A stretch of 64,000 nt of DNA, from positions 376,450 to 440,449 of the forward strand of contig CAWIYC010000001.1 of the NCBI GenBank assembly GCA_963840235.1, in the 5' to 3' direction. Below are positions 38,066 to 46,935 of this stretch, one piece after another. How positions within the stretch are numbered: position 1 is the stretch's first letter; every line of letters begins with the position of its first letter. The stretch is from JBBRHQ01 sp963840235. GTDB taxonomy: Bacteria > Actinomycetota > Thermoleophilia > Solirubrobacterales > 70-9. The position numbers were made by a program, and so were the translations under genes. The notes under the pieces are model-generated. The model saw only the letters and a list, made by a program, of their open reading frames with translations. It did not search any database and was not told where the DNA came from.

Positions 38066-39688
38066 GTGAGCGGGGCCGTCCACGGCGGGCGGCTGGTGGC
38101 GCAGACGATCCGCTCCCGCGGAGTCGAGCACCTGTTCACGCTCTCCGGCGGCCACCTGTTCTCGATCTACGACGGCTGCCGCGAGGAAGGCATCGGCCTG
38201 ATCGACGTCCGCCACGAGCAGTCGGCGACCTTCGCCGCCGAGGGCTACGCCAAGGCGACCCGCCGGGTCGGGATGGCGGCGCTGACCGCAGGGCCGGGAG
38301 TGACCAACGGCATCAGCGCTATCGCAAGCGCCGAGGCCAACGGCTCGCCGATCTGCGTCATGGGAGGGCGGGCGCCGGAGATGCGCTGGGGCTCGGGCTC
38401 GCTTCAGGAGATCGACCACCTGCCGTTGGTTTCGCCACTGGTGAAGTCGGCCGAAACGGTCAAGGACACCGCGCGCATTCCCGAGAGGACCGCCGCCGCG
38501 ATCGACCTCGCCGCTGCCCCACCCAGCGGCCCCACCTTCATCGACTACCCGCTCGACGTTGTCTTCTCGGAGGCCGAGTGCGAGATCCCGGCGCCGCCCG
38601 AATCCCCGCCGGCGCAGCCGGCAGCGGGGGTCGAGGAGGCCGCGGCGCTGCTGGCCGCGGCCGAGCGCCCGGTGATCATGGCCGGGACCGGGCTCTACTG
38701 GGCCCGCGGGGAGGGCGAGATGGCGGCGCTGGCCGAGTCGCTGGGGATCCCCGTCTTCCTCAACGGCCTCGGTCGGGGCTGCCTCCCAGCCGACCACGAG
38801 CTTGCTTTCAGCCGCGCCCGAGGCCCCGGGCTCAAGGGGGCCGACGTCGCCCTCGTGATCGGGGTACCGATGGATTTCCGCCTCGGCTTCGGCGCCAGCT
38901 TCGGTGAGGAAACCAAGCTATTGCGCCTGGACGCCGGCCCCAATGCGCTCACCGCCAACCGGGCGCCCGACGTCGACATGGTCGGCGACACCGCCGCCAG
39001 CCTCGGCGCGATCCGCGAGGCGGCCGGCGGCGGGGGCGACCGCACGGAGGCCTGGGTGGCGGAATTAAGGGGGGTGGAAGAGGAGAGGCGCGCGGCCGAG
39101 CAGGAGGAGCTGAACGACGCACGCTCGCCGCTTCACCCGGTCCGCGTCTACAACGAGTTGGGACAGGTGCTCGACCGCGACGCGATCGTCGTCGGCGACG
39201 GCGGCGACTTCGTCTCCTATGCCGGCCGCTACATCGACACCTACCAGCCCGGTTGCTGGATGGACCCCGGTCCCTTCGGCTGCCTCGGCGCGGGGCCGGG
39301 TCAGGCGATAGGCGCCAAGGTCGCCCACCCCGAGCGCCAGGTCTGCCTCCTGCTCGGCGACGGCGCCTTCGGCTTCGCCGGGATCGAGTTCGACACCATG
39401 GCCCGCCACGGCCTCGGCGTCGTCGGGGTGATGGGCAACAACGGCATCTGGGCGCTCGAGCACCACCCGATGAAGTTCCTCTACGGCTACTCGGTCGCGG
39501 CCGAGCTTCGGCCGGAGACGCCGTACGAGAAGATGGTCGAGGCGCTGGGCTGCGACGGGGTGCTGGTGCGCGAGCCCTCGCAGCTGCGACCGGCGCTGGA
39601 GAGTGCCTTCGCCTCCGGGCGCCCAACCCTGGTCAACGTCCTCACCGACCCCGAGGTCGTCTACCCGCGCAAGTCGAACCTCGCCTAG
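38066..39688 (+). CDS. thiamine-pyrophosphate enzyme, acetolactate synthase-like
   Basis: About 540 residues from the GTG at 38066; a GTG at 38024, inside the kinase end, is an alternative. The three-domain ThDP fold is complete. The N-terminal PYR domain has the catalytic glutamate in RHEQSATFAAEGYAKATRR. A central FAD/nucleotide-like domain spans about 190-330. The PP domain has LLGDGAFGFAGIEFDTM and, about 25 residues later, MGNNGIW, the GDG...NN cofactor motif. It is closer in pattern to oxalyl-CoA decarboxylase/2-hydroxyacyl-CoA lyase and similar carboligases than to IlvB; the exact reaction is not decided. Its stop lies only 15 bp from the end of the converging SDR gene. Confidence 0.9.
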   Translation: MSGAVHGGRLVAQTIRSRGVEHLFTLSGGHLFSIYDGCREEGIGLIDVRHEQSATFAAEGYAKATRRVGMAALTAGPGVTNGISAIASAEANGSPICVMGGRAPEMRWGSGSLQEIDHLPLVSPLVKSAETVKDTARIPERTAAAIDLAAAPPSGPTFIDYPLDVVFSEAECEIPAPPESPPAQPAAGVEEAAALLAAAERPVIMAGTGLYWARGEGEMAALAESLGIPVFLNGLGRGCLPADHELAFSRARGPGLKGADVALVIGVPMDFRLGFGASFGEETKLLRLDAGPNALTANRAPDVDMVGDTAASLGAIREAAGGGGDRTEAWVAELRGVEEERRAAEQEELNDARSPLHPVRVYNELGQVLDRDAIVVGDGGDFVSYAGRYIDTYQPGCWMDPGPFGCLGAGPGQAIGAKVAHPERQVCLLLGDGAFGFAGIEFDTMARHGLGVVGVMGNNGIWALEHHPMKFLYGYSVAAELRPETPYEKMVEALGCDGVLVREPSQLRPALESAFASGRPTLVNVLTDPEVVYPRKSNLA

Positions 39689-39703
39689 GCGGGGCGGCTT
39701 CGC

Positions 39704-40558
39704 CTAGATACCCATTCCCTTGGCGATCACGCGGTCGCGCGGTCGGTCGGGCAGCCAGCGGCGGATCAACCCCTGGATCCGCGCGTCGGTCCCGACCACG
39801 TAGCGGGTCCGCGGGCGGCGGGCCGTCAGCGCGTGCTCGACGGACTCCGCGACCCTGTCCGGCTCCGCGGCGCCCCGGCCCGCCTTCCGGGCTGCCTCGG
39901 CGAAGACCTCGATCCTCTCGCCGTACAGGCGCCTCTGCTCCTCGCTCAGCGCCTCTCGGATCTCGTCCACCTGCGTCTCGGCCTTGCCCCAGATCTCCGT
40001 CGCGATCGCACCCGGCTCGACGATCGAGACCTCGACCCCGAACGGCCGCATCTCGCCACGCAGCGAGTCACCGATCGCCTCGATCGCATGCTTGGAGGCG
40101 TCGTAGGGCGCGAGGAACGGGCTGGCGAGGCGGCCGCTCATCGAGCCGATGAAGACAACCCGTCCCCGGGCCGCCCGGATCATCGGCAGGAACGCCTGGG
40201 TGACCGCGACCTGACCGATCACGTTGACATCCATCTGGTGGCGCAACTCCTCGATCCCGACGGTCTCGATCGGCCCCCCGAGCGCCACGCCGGCATTGTT
40301 GACAAGCCCTGCCAACCGGCCACCCGTCTCCTCGGCGACGCGGTCGCGGGCGGACGCGATCGCAGCGGAATCGGTGACGTCGATGATCAGCGGCCGGATG
40401 CGATCCGGGCTGCCCGCGGCGAGCTCCGCGGCGGCGCTCCCGGCGCGAACTCCGGCGAAGACGCGGAAGCCCGCGGCGGATAGGCGGAGCGCGCAGGCCC
40501 GGCCGATCCCGGACGAGCAGCCGGTGACGAGCACCGCGCCCTGTCCGGGGACCGCCAA
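39704..40558 (-). CDS. short-chain dehydrogenase/reductase
   Basis: About 284 residues from a TTG at 40558, two bases after the stop of the upstream gene; a longer open frame exists but overlaps that gene. The Rossmann signature VTGCSSGIGRA, the NNAG motif in LVNNAGVALGG, the catalytic Ser in FIGSMSGR and YDASK (Tyr-x3-Lys) are all present. This is a classical SDR with NADP preference suggested by the Arg after beta-2 (GVRAG). The substrate is unknown. A rare start codon and no obvious Shine-Dalgarno sequence suggest translation coupled to the preceding small gene. Confidence 0.88.
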   Translation of the reverse strand: MAVPGQGAVLVTGCSSGIGRACALRLSAAGFRVFAGVRAGSAAAELAAGSPDRIRPLIIDVTDSAAIASARDRVAEETGGRLAGLVNNAGVALGGPIETVGIEELRHQMDVNVIGQVAVTQAFLPMIRAARGRVVFIGSMSGRLASPFLAPYDASKHAIEAIGDSLRGEMRPFGVEVSIVEPGAIATEIWGKAETQVDEIREALSEEQRRLYGERIEVFAEAARKAGRGAAEPDRVAESVEHALTARRPRTRYVVGTDARIQGLIRRWLPDRPRDRVIAKGMGI

Positions 40559-40560
40559 GC

Positions 40561-40791
40561 TCAGCGGCCGCGGATGCCGCGGCCGACGAGCTCGCGGAAT
40601 CGGTCGCGCTGGCGCTGGCTGAGGTTGGTCGGCAGCCCTTTGGAGCGCTTCATCAGGCTCCAGAGCTCGTCGCGCTCCTTCGGGCTCAGGTTCTTCTCCA
40701 GTCTGGTTCGGCCCTGGTTGTAGAGCCACAGGGAAGCGACCCAGACCCGTTTCCAGGGGACCCGCTTGATCGCGCTGGCCGCCGACGCCAT
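40561..40791 (-). CDS. small basic protein, function unknown
   Basis: Encodes 76 residues from an ATG. Very basic, with a Trp-rich N-terminal part (RVPWKRVWVASLWLYNQGR) and a helical C-terminal part (NLSPKERDELWSLMKRSKG, NLSQRQRDRFRELVGRG) in which two similar Ser-x-x-x-Arg-Asp segments suggest an internal repeat. No family is assigned. It sits between ppx-type and SDR genes on the same strand and is probably co-transcribed with both. Confidence 0.7.
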   Translation of the reverse strand: MASAASAIKRVPWKRVWVASLWLYNQGRTRLEKNLSPKERDELWSLMKRSKGLPTNLSQRQRDRFRELVGRGIRGR

Positions 40792-40798
40792 ACGCGCA

Positions 40799-41737
40799 TT
40801 ATCCCTGAGCCAGGCGGATTGCGGCGATCGCCGCGCCGTAGAGGATGTCGTGCTCGGAGACCCTGATCCGGTCCAGGCCGAAGGCCCTCATCACCTCGAT
40901 CAGGATGACGACCCCGGCGACGATCGTCGGCGCCCGGTCGGCGTGCAGGCCGGTGATCCCCGCCCGCTCGGCCAGCGGCACGGTGGAGAGGCGGGCGAGG
41001 ATACGCTGCGCCGTCGGCAGGGCCAGCTCATGCCCGTGGACCCGCTTGGGATCGTAGGGATCGAGCTCGAGCTCGATCGCGGCCAGCGAGGTCGGGGTCC
41101 CGGCGACCGCGATCCCGGTCTCGGCGTGCGCCTCGGGGTGGGCGCCGACGGCCTCGTCGAGCAGATCGCGGATCTCTGCGGCGAGGTCCTCGAGCTCGGC
41201 CGCGGCCGGGGGGTCGGAGGCGATGTGGCGCTCGCTCTGGCGGACGACGCCCGCCTGGAGCGAGGTGTGGAAGGCGACCTCGTCGGCGTTCCCGACGATC
41301 AGCTCGGTCGAGCCGCCCCCGATGTCGACGATCAGCGTCGGCACGGCCGGCGGCCCACCGGCGGTTGCTCCCAGGTAGGTCAGGCGGGCCTCCTGCTCGC
41401 CGCCGAGCACGGTCGCCGAGAGGGCGAAGCGCTCGCGCAGCTCGGCGACGAAGGCGCCGCCGTTGGAGGCGTCGCGGACGGCGCTGGTCGCGATCGCCGT
41501 GACGGTCTCGGCGCCAAGCTCCTGGTAGACGGCGACATAGGAGGCGATCGTCCCGCAGACCTCCTCGATCGCGCCGCTCGAGAGCTGCCCCGAGATGTCC
41601 ACCCCGCGGCCCAGCCGCGTCACCCTCGTCTGGCGCTCGACCTCCTCCACAGCGGTCCCGGAGACGTCTGCAACCAACAGCCGGGTCGAGTTCGTCCCGA
41701 TGTCGATCACCGCCACCCGCTTGGCGTCCCCGGCCAT
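40799..41737 (-). CDS. Ppx/GppA family exopolyphosphatase
   Basis: Encodes 312 residues, the short actinobacterial form. The ASKHA-type phosphate loops are present: VAVIDIGTNSTRLLV at the N-terminus, TAIATSAVRDASNG, LGGEQEARLTYLGA and VDIGGGSTELIVG. The family releases phosphate from polyphosphate or hydrolyses pppGpp. The C-terminal HD-like domain of long Ppx is missing, so polyphosphate or pppGpp turnover in the cytoplasm is likely, with the former favoured for this length class. Start ATG at 41737. Confidence 0.93.
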   Translation of the reverse strand: MAGDAKRVAVIDIGTNSTRLLVADVSGTAVEEVERQTRVTRLGRGVDISGQLSSGAIEEVCGTIASYVAVYQELGAETVTAIATSAVRDASNGGAFVAELRERFALSATVLGGEQEARLTYLGATAGGPPAVPTLIVDIGGGSTELIVGNADEVAFHTSLQAGVVRQSERHIASDPPAAAELEDLAAEIRDLLDEAVGAHPEAHAETGIAVAGTPTSLAAIELELDPYDPKRVHGHELALPTAQRILARLSTVPLAERAGITGLHADRAPTIVAGVVILIEVMRAFGLDRIRVSEHDILYGAAIAAIRLAQG

Positions 41738-41750
41738 GAGGCGGGGGACT

Positions 41751-42602
41751 CTAGAGAGCGCGCGCCGCGGCCGCCCGGGCCATGACCAACTGGGCCCGCT
41801 TGAGGCTGGCCTCGTCGATCATCTCGCCCTCGAGCATCAGCGCCCCGCTTTGCGGCGCCGCCTGCAGGGCCTCGACGATCGCCTCCGCCTGGGCGACCTC
41901 GGCGGCGCTGGGGGAGAAGACCTCGTTCAGCGGCGCGATCTGGTCGGGGTGAAGGGCCCACTTGCCGTCGAAGCCGAAGTCCCTCGCCCGCTCCGCCGAG
42001 GCGCGCAGGCCGTCGAGGTCGGAGATCTGCAGGAAGGGTCCGTCGATCGCCTGCAGGCCGGCGGATCGGGCGGCGACGAGGACGGCGCCACGGACGAAGT
42101 CCCAGTGGCTGCCCTCCTGCGGCGAGGGAAAGCCGAGCGAGACGCTCATGTCGGCGGGGCCGAGGATCAGCGCCTGCAGGCGCTCGCTGGCGGTCGAGAT
42201 CTCCTCGACCCGCTGCAGGCCGCGCGCGGACTCGATCAGCGCCTGCAATCCGGCGCCTTCCCGATCGGCCTCGCTGAGCAGGCTCTCGGCGCGGCGCAGG
42301 TCGGCGGCACTCTCGACCTTGGGGACGATCACCGAGGCGAGCCGCCCGCTGCCGGCGATCGCCCGCAGGTCGTCCTCGTGCCAGGGTGTCGCGGGGCCGT
42401 TGACCCTGACGCTGATCGAGGGCGACTCCCACCCCTCTTCGGTGAGGGCAGCGGCCACGGCATCGCGGGCCTCCTGCTTGAGGTCGGGAGGGACCGAGTC
42501 CTCGAGGTCGAGGACGATCTCATCGGCGCGCAGCCCGCGCGCCTTCTCCAACTTGCGGGCCGGTCGGGCCGGAACCGAGAGGCATGAGCGTCGCGCCTTC
42601 AC
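41751..42602 (-). CDS. CitE-like CoA-ester lyase (HpcH/HpaI aldolase family)
   Basis: About 283 residues from the GTG at 42602; an ATG at 42635 would add 11 residues. The TIM-barrel signatures are ARRSCLSVPA at the start, DEIVLDLEDSVPPDLK (metal-binding Glu/Asp), VPKVESAADL, QALIESARGL and LGPADMSVSLG. The family includes citrate lyase beta, malyl-CoA/methylmalyl-CoA and citramalyl-CoA lyases. It is divergently transcribed from a MaoC-type hydratase and a CaiB-type CoA-transferase that resemble Mch and Mct, so a malyl-CoA or citramalyl-CoA lyase role in that pathway is the best inference. Confidence 0.88.
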   Translation of the reverse strand: MKARRSCLSVPARPARKLEKARGLRADEIVLDLEDSVPPDLKQEARDAVAAALTEEGWESPSISVRVNGPATPWHEDDLRAIAGSGRLASVIVPKVESAADLRRAESLLSEADREGAGLQALIESARGLQRVEEISTASERLQALILGPADMSVSLGFPSPQEGSHWDFVRGAVLVAARSAGLQAIDGPFLQISDLDGLRASAERARDFGFDGKWALHPDQIAPLNEVFSPSAAEVAQAEAIVEALQAAPQSGALMLEGEMIDEASLKRAQLVMARAAAARAL

Positions 42603-42663
42603 TTGCCCCGAGCATATGGGCTGATCTAGGCTCATCGGTTCAGCCGAGCGGGAGGAGAGGGCG

Positions 42664-43680
42664 ATGTCGCAGCAGACAGCGGTCGGAGTCGGTGGTCCCC
42701 ACTTCGAGGACCTCGAGCGGGGACAGGTCTTCGAGGCCCCGGCGATGACCGTCGACAGCGGGCACGCGGCGATCCACCAGGCGATCGCCGGGGACCGGCT
42801 GGCGCTGCCGCTCGATGCGACCCTGTGCCGCGAGGTGACCGGCGCCGAGTCTCCGCTGGTCCATCCCAACCTCGTCTGCGACGTCGCCATCGGCCAGTCC
42901 ACGGTCCCGACCCAGCGGGTCCTCGGCAACCTCTTCTACCGTGGCCTCGTCCTGCTGCGGCCGGTGTTCGCCGGCGACACCCTTCGCACCCGCACGGAGG
43001 TGGTGGCGCTGAAGCAGAACCGGCCGCGCTCCGAGGGGCCTGCCACCGGCCTGGCGGCGCTGCGGATTCAGACCGAGAACCAGCGCGGCGAGCCGGTGCT
43101 CGACTTCTACCGCTGCCCGATGCTGCCGCTTCGCGATCCGGCCGTGGCCACCGGGCATGAGGACGGCTTCGAGAGCATCTCCAGCGAGCTGGAGATGGAC
43201 CGCGTCCGGGCGGCCGTGCCGGATTGGCGCTACGGGGCGCTGAGGGAGCGGGTCCCGCCCGAGGTCGCGGATCCGAGCCCCGGGGCCGTGTTTGCGATCG
43301 AGGGTCGCGACACCGTCACCTCGGCGCCGGAGCTGGCCCGCCTCACCCTCAACCTGGCGATGACCCACCGCGACCCGGCCGCCGGCGCCCACGGGCGGCG
43401 GCTCGTCTACGGGGGCCTGACAATCTCGATCGCCGCCGCCGCGGCCTCGACCGCGCTTCCGGGGCTGGCGACGATCGTCGCCTGGCGCAGCTGTGATCAC
43501 TCCGCGCCGGTTTTCGAGGGAGATGTGCTGAGCGTCGAGCTTGAGCTCTCCGAGTTGCACGGGCTCGACGACGACGGCGCCACCCTCGCCGACCTTCGCG
43601 CCATAGTCCACGCCGACCGGGGTACCGGGGAGCCGGCCGAGCAGGTGCTCGACTGGCGCTTCCTCGGCGTCCTCGCCTGA
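42664..43680 (+). CDS. MaoC-like dehydratase, probable 2-methylfumaryl-CoA (mesaconyl-C1-CoA) hydratase
   Basis: Encodes 338 residues with two hot-dog halves. The N-terminal half has FEDLERGQVFEAPAMTVDSGHAAIH. The C-terminal half has LARLTLNLAMTHRDPAAGAHGRRLVYGG and SCDHSAPVFEGDVL, the same order of motifs as mesaconyl-C1-CoA hydratase of the 3-hydroxypropionate bicycle. It would interconvert mesaconyl-C1-CoA and beta-methylmalyl-CoA. A strong ribosome site (GGAGGAGAGG) precedes the ATG. It lies 14 bp upstream of the CoA-transferase, in the same orientation. The function is inferred from family pattern and neighbours. Confidence 0.78.
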   Translation: MSQQTAVGVGGPHFEDLERGQVFEAPAMTVDSGHAAIHQAIAGDRLALPLDATLCREVTGAESPLVHPNLVCDVAIGQSTVPTQRVLGNLFYRGLVLLRPVFAGDTLRTRTEVVALKQNRPRSEGPATGLAALRIQTENQRGEPVLDFYRCPMLPLRDPAVATGHEDGFESISSELEMDRVRAAVPDWRYGALRERVPPEVADPSPGAVFAIEGRDTVTSAPELARLTLNLAMTHRDPAAGAHGRRLVYGGLTISIAAAAASTALPGLATIVAWRSCDHSAPVFEGDVLSVELELSELHGLDDDGATLADLRAIVHADRGTGEPAEQVLDWRFLGVLA

Positions 43681-43694
43681 GGAGGAGGTCGCCG

Positions 43695-44939
43695 ATGACC
43701 GAGCAAAGCGCAGGCAACGGCAACGGGAGCGGCCCCGGGATTCTCGACGGGCTGCGGGTGTTCGAGGGGTCGGCCTACGTCGCCGCCCCGCTCGGCGGGA
43801 TGACCTTGGCGCAGCTCGGCGCCGACGTGATCCGTTTCGACCCGATCGGCGGCGGACTCGACCGCCATCGCTGGCCGGTCACCGACGACGGCACCAGCAT
43901 GTTCTGGGCGGGTCTGAACAAGGGCAAGCGCTCGATCCAGGTTGACCTCGGCTCCGAGGAGGGCCGCGAGCTCGTCACCGAGATGGTCTCCCGGCCGGGG
44001 CCCGACGCGGGGATGCTGCTGACCAACTTCCCGGCCCGCGGCTGGCTCGCCTACGAGGCGCTGCGCGAGCGTCGCGAGGACCTGATCATGGTCAGCATCA
44101 ACGGCAACTACGACGGCAGTTCGGCCGTCGACTACACCATCAACCCGGCGACCGGCTTCCCCTGGGCGACCGGGCCCCGAAACCTTTCGGTGCCCTTCAA
44201 CCACCTGCTGCCCGCCTGGGATGCGATCACCGGCAACCTTGCCGTGGCCGGATTGCTGGCTGCGGAGCGCCACCGCCGCCTCACCGGCGAGGGCCAACTC
44301 GTGAGGGTCGCCCTCTCCGACGTCGCTTTCGCCATGGTCGGCAACCTCGGCAAGATCGCCGAGGCCCAGGTCTTCCGCCGCGAGCGCCAGAAGGAGGGCA
44401 ACTACCTCTACGGCGCCTTCGGCCGCGACTTCCTGACCAAGGACGACCACCGGATCATGATCGTCGCCCTCACCTCGCGCCAGTGGAAGGCCCTGGTCGA
44501 GGCCACCGGCCTGGGGGAGGAGTTCACCCTGGCCGAGCGGGCGATGGGCGTGGACCTCTCCCGGGAGGGCGACCGCTTCGCCGCCCGCGAGGTCCTCGGC
44601 GCCATCCTCAAGCCCTGGACGATCGCCCGCACCCTCGAGCAGATCAGCGACGCTTTCGACAGCCACGGCGTCTGCTGGGGCCCCTACCAAACGTTCATGG
44701 AATTGGTGGACCGCGACCCCCGCTGCTCGACCGAGAACCCGATGTTCGAGCAGGTCGAGCAGCCCGGCATCGGCACCTACCTAATGCCGGCCTCGCCCCT
44801 CGACTACAGCTCCTCGGGCCGCCTGCCCCCCCGCCGCGCCCCCGACCTGGGAGAGCACACCGACGAGGTCCTGGCCGGCGTCCTCGATCTGGGCGACGCC
44901 GAGATCGGCCGCCTGCGCGAGCGTGGGGTGGTGGCGTAG
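43695..44939 (+). CDS. mct: CaiB/BaiF CoA-transferase, probable 2-methylfumaryl-CoA isomerase (mesaconyl-CoA C1-C4 transferase)
   Basis: Encodes 414 residues. The N-terminal pattern GLRVFEGSAYVAAPLGGMTL followed by AQLGADVIRFDPIGGGLDRHRW and FWAGLNKGKRSI is the distinctive start of the Chloroflexus mesaconyl-CoA C1-C4 transferase, as remembered from that family. LLTNFPARGWLAYE, YLYGAFGRDF and DPRCSTENPMFEQVEQPGIGTYL also agree. Mct moves CoA within mesaconyl-CoA without a free acid. The catalytic Asp of class III CoA-transferases is expected in this fold. Together with the hydratase and CitE-like lyase it forms a three-gene set. Confidence 0.85.
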   Translation: MTEQSAGNGNGSGPGILDGLRVFEGSAYVAAPLGGMTLAQLGADVIRFDPIGGGLDRHRWPVTDDGTSMFWAGLNKGKRSIQVDLGSEEGRELVTEMVSRPGPDAGMLLTNFPARGWLAYEALRERREDLIMVSINGNYDGSSAVDYTINPATGFPWATGPRNLSVPFNHLLPAWDAITGNLAVAGLLAAERHRRLTGEGQLVRVALSDVAFAMVGNLGKIAEAQVFRRERQKEGNYLYGAFGRDFLTKDDHRIMIVALTSRQWKALVEATGLGEEFTLAERAMGVDLSREGDRFAAREVLGAILKPWTIARTLEQISDAFDSHGVCWGPYQTFMELVDRDPRCSTENPMFEQVEQPGIGTYLMPASPLDYSSSGRLPPRRAPDLGEHTDEVLAGVLDLGDAEIGRLRERGVVA

Positions 44940-45022
44940 CGGCGGCGATCCCGGCCTCAGCCGGCAAGGCCCGCGGCGGGCGTGCCACGTCCCTGGGCCC
45001 ATCGGGCTCCCGCAGCAACGAC

Positions 45023-45060
45023 TGAACGGTTGTGGTGCCTATAGCAACCACAACCGTTCA
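45023..45060. terminator. perfect 14-bp hairpin after the mct gene
   Basis: TGAACGGTTGTGGT (45023-45036) is exactly complementary to ACCACAACCGTTCA (45047-45060), with a 10-nt loop GCCTATAGCA. It lies 83 bp after the CoA-transferase stop and 42 bp before tRNA-fMet. No T-tract follows, so a terminator or a processing/protection structure are both possible. Its left arm matches that of the hairpin at 29819. Confidence 0.6.
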
Positions 45061-45102
45061 ATCAAGCCCTGGGCCCCACCGCTGTTACCATTTGGCTACC
45101 GT

Positions 45103-45177
<75 letters not shown>

Positions 45178-45181
45178 TGGT

Positions 45182-45209
45182 CGGAAAGCCCGCTACGGCG
45201 GGCTTTCCG
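45182..45209 (+). terminator. hairpin terminator after tRNA-fMet
   Basis: CGGAAAGCCCGC (45182-45193) pairs perfectly with GCGGGCTTTCCG (45198-45209) around the loop TACG. It begins 5 bp after the tRNA 3' end. A GC-rich 12-bp stem without a T-run is typical of actinobacterial terminators. Confidence 0.75.
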
Positions 45210-45384
45210 CTGTTCGGGGCCGGTGAACCGGTGCCTCCCGGCGGGCATCAATTGGGCATCAATTCAGGTTCTCGGGCTCAGGTGTGTGGAGAAACCCTGA
45301 TGCCTGGCGGATTCCCGGCACTACGCTGCAATTGGGCGCTGAGGGAGCAGCTCTCGTCTGAGATTCAAGTGCGGAAGGCAGGAA

Positions 45385-46909
45385 ATGAAGAAGCGGATCG
45401 CCAGTTCCATCCACGGCCGAGGCAAGCTGCTGCTCGTCGCGATATGCGTCAGCGTCGGCGTTGGTGCCTTCGCCGTCCAGGCGCTCGGCTCCTTTGGCAA
45501 GGCGAGGAACTTCGCCGTCGGCGCCGACCCAGCTCGATCGTGGTCGGCGATTTCAACGGCGACCACAAGCGCGACCTCGTGGTCGCCAACTCCAGCTCCG
45601 GCAACGTCTCGGTGCTGCTCGGAAACGGCGCCGGCTCCTTCGGCAAGACAGAAGAACTTCGCCGCCGGCGACGGGCCCACCTCGGTTGCGATCGGCAACT
45701 TCAACGGCGACGCCAAGCGCGACCTCGCGGTCGCCGACGCCGGCTCCGGCAACGTGCTCGATACTGCTCGGAAAGGGCGACGGCACCTTCGGCCCGGCGA
45801 TGGGTTTCCCGGCCGGCGGGGGCGGGGTGAGTCCATGGAACAGGTCTATGGCGGTCGGCGACTTCAACAGCGACACCAACCGCGACCTGGCTGTCGTCAC
45901 CAACAGCGGCGTCTCGGTGCTGCTCGGCAACGGTGACGGCAGCTTCGGCCCGCCGACGAGCTATCCGGCCGGCATCAAGCCCCACTCGGTCGTGGTCGGC
46001 AACTTCAACGCGGACGCCAATCTCGACCTCGCGGTCGCCAACGGCGGCACGTCGACTGCGGTAGTCGCCTCGGCGGCGACGCTCAGATGCGCCGGCGCAG
46101 CTGCATCGGGGGTTTCGGCACCGTCTCGGTTCTGCTCGGGCACGGCGACGGCTCCTTCGGGACGGCGACGGACTTCCCGTCGGTGCTATGACCCAGCCGG
46201 TCGCGATGGCGGTCGGCAACTTCAACAACGACACCAAGCCCGACTTCGCGCTCGCCGACTTTATGCAGTACTCGAACGGCGTCTCGATCCTTCTCGGAAA
46301 CGGTGACGGCACCTTCGGCAAGACCAAGAACTTCCCCGTCTTCCCCGGCAAGGCGTGCGCCGCAATCGATCGCGGTCGGCGACATCAACCAGGACCGCAA
46401 GCCCGACCTCGCCGTCGCCAAGTCGGACTCCAACGAGCGTCTCGATACTGCTCGGAAGAGGCGTCGGATCCTTCGGAACGGCGAGGAGTACCTCCACCGC
46501 GCCGAGCATTTCCGCGTCGGCACCGCCCTCATCGGTCGCGATCGGCAATCTCAACGCCGGCTGCAATCCCGACCTCGCGGTCGCCAACGGGGGCTCCAAC
46601 AACGTCTCGGTACTGCTGAACGGCGGCCCCAGCCCACGCACCCTGACCCTCTCCTACCCACGAAACAATCACAGGTTCACCGGCAGACTGAAGCTCCTCC
46701 GACCCCACCTGCATCAGGAATCAGCGGGTGAAGGTGCTGCGCCGCCGACACGGGCGCGACCAGAAGGTCGGCGCTGCGAACACCACCACGTCAGGGACCT
46801 ACTCGATCGGCAAGGAACGCCGGGCCGGGCACCTACTACGCGCGGGTCAGGGCCTGGTCGGCTGTCGCGCCGAGAATTCGAAGACGATCACCGTCCGCAG
46901 GCACTCCGG
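45385..46909 (+). pseudogene. frameshifted FG-GAP/VCBS repeat protein, copy A
   Basis: Begins with an ATG (GGCAGGAA upstream) and a signal-type N-terminus (MKKRIASSIHGRGKLLLVAI). The FG-GAP repeats then continue in all three frames in turn: frame changes occur near 45530, 45650, 45765, about 46100-46190, 46370, 46440 and 46720. Each segment still reads a good repeat, for example AIGNFNGDAKRDLAVADAGSG or MAVGNFNNDTKPDFALADF. Almost no in-frame stops separate them. A C-terminal domain beginning TLTLSYPRNNHRF follows. Either a recently disrupted gene or a locally error-prone assembly. The tract ends right at a partial tRNA-fMet repeat. Confidence 0.8.
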
Positions 46910-46935
46910 AGGTCGCGGGTTCGAATCCCGCCCCC
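46910..46935 (+). repeat. partial tRNA-fMet T-arm copy between the two FG-GAP genes
   Basis: The 26 bases AGGTCGCGGGTTCGAATCCC plus GCCCCC equal the T-arm and part of the acceptor stem of tRNA-fMet. The anticodon part is absent. Position exactly between the two FG-GAP copies suggests it is a residual attachment site or a recombination junction. Confidence 0.6.
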
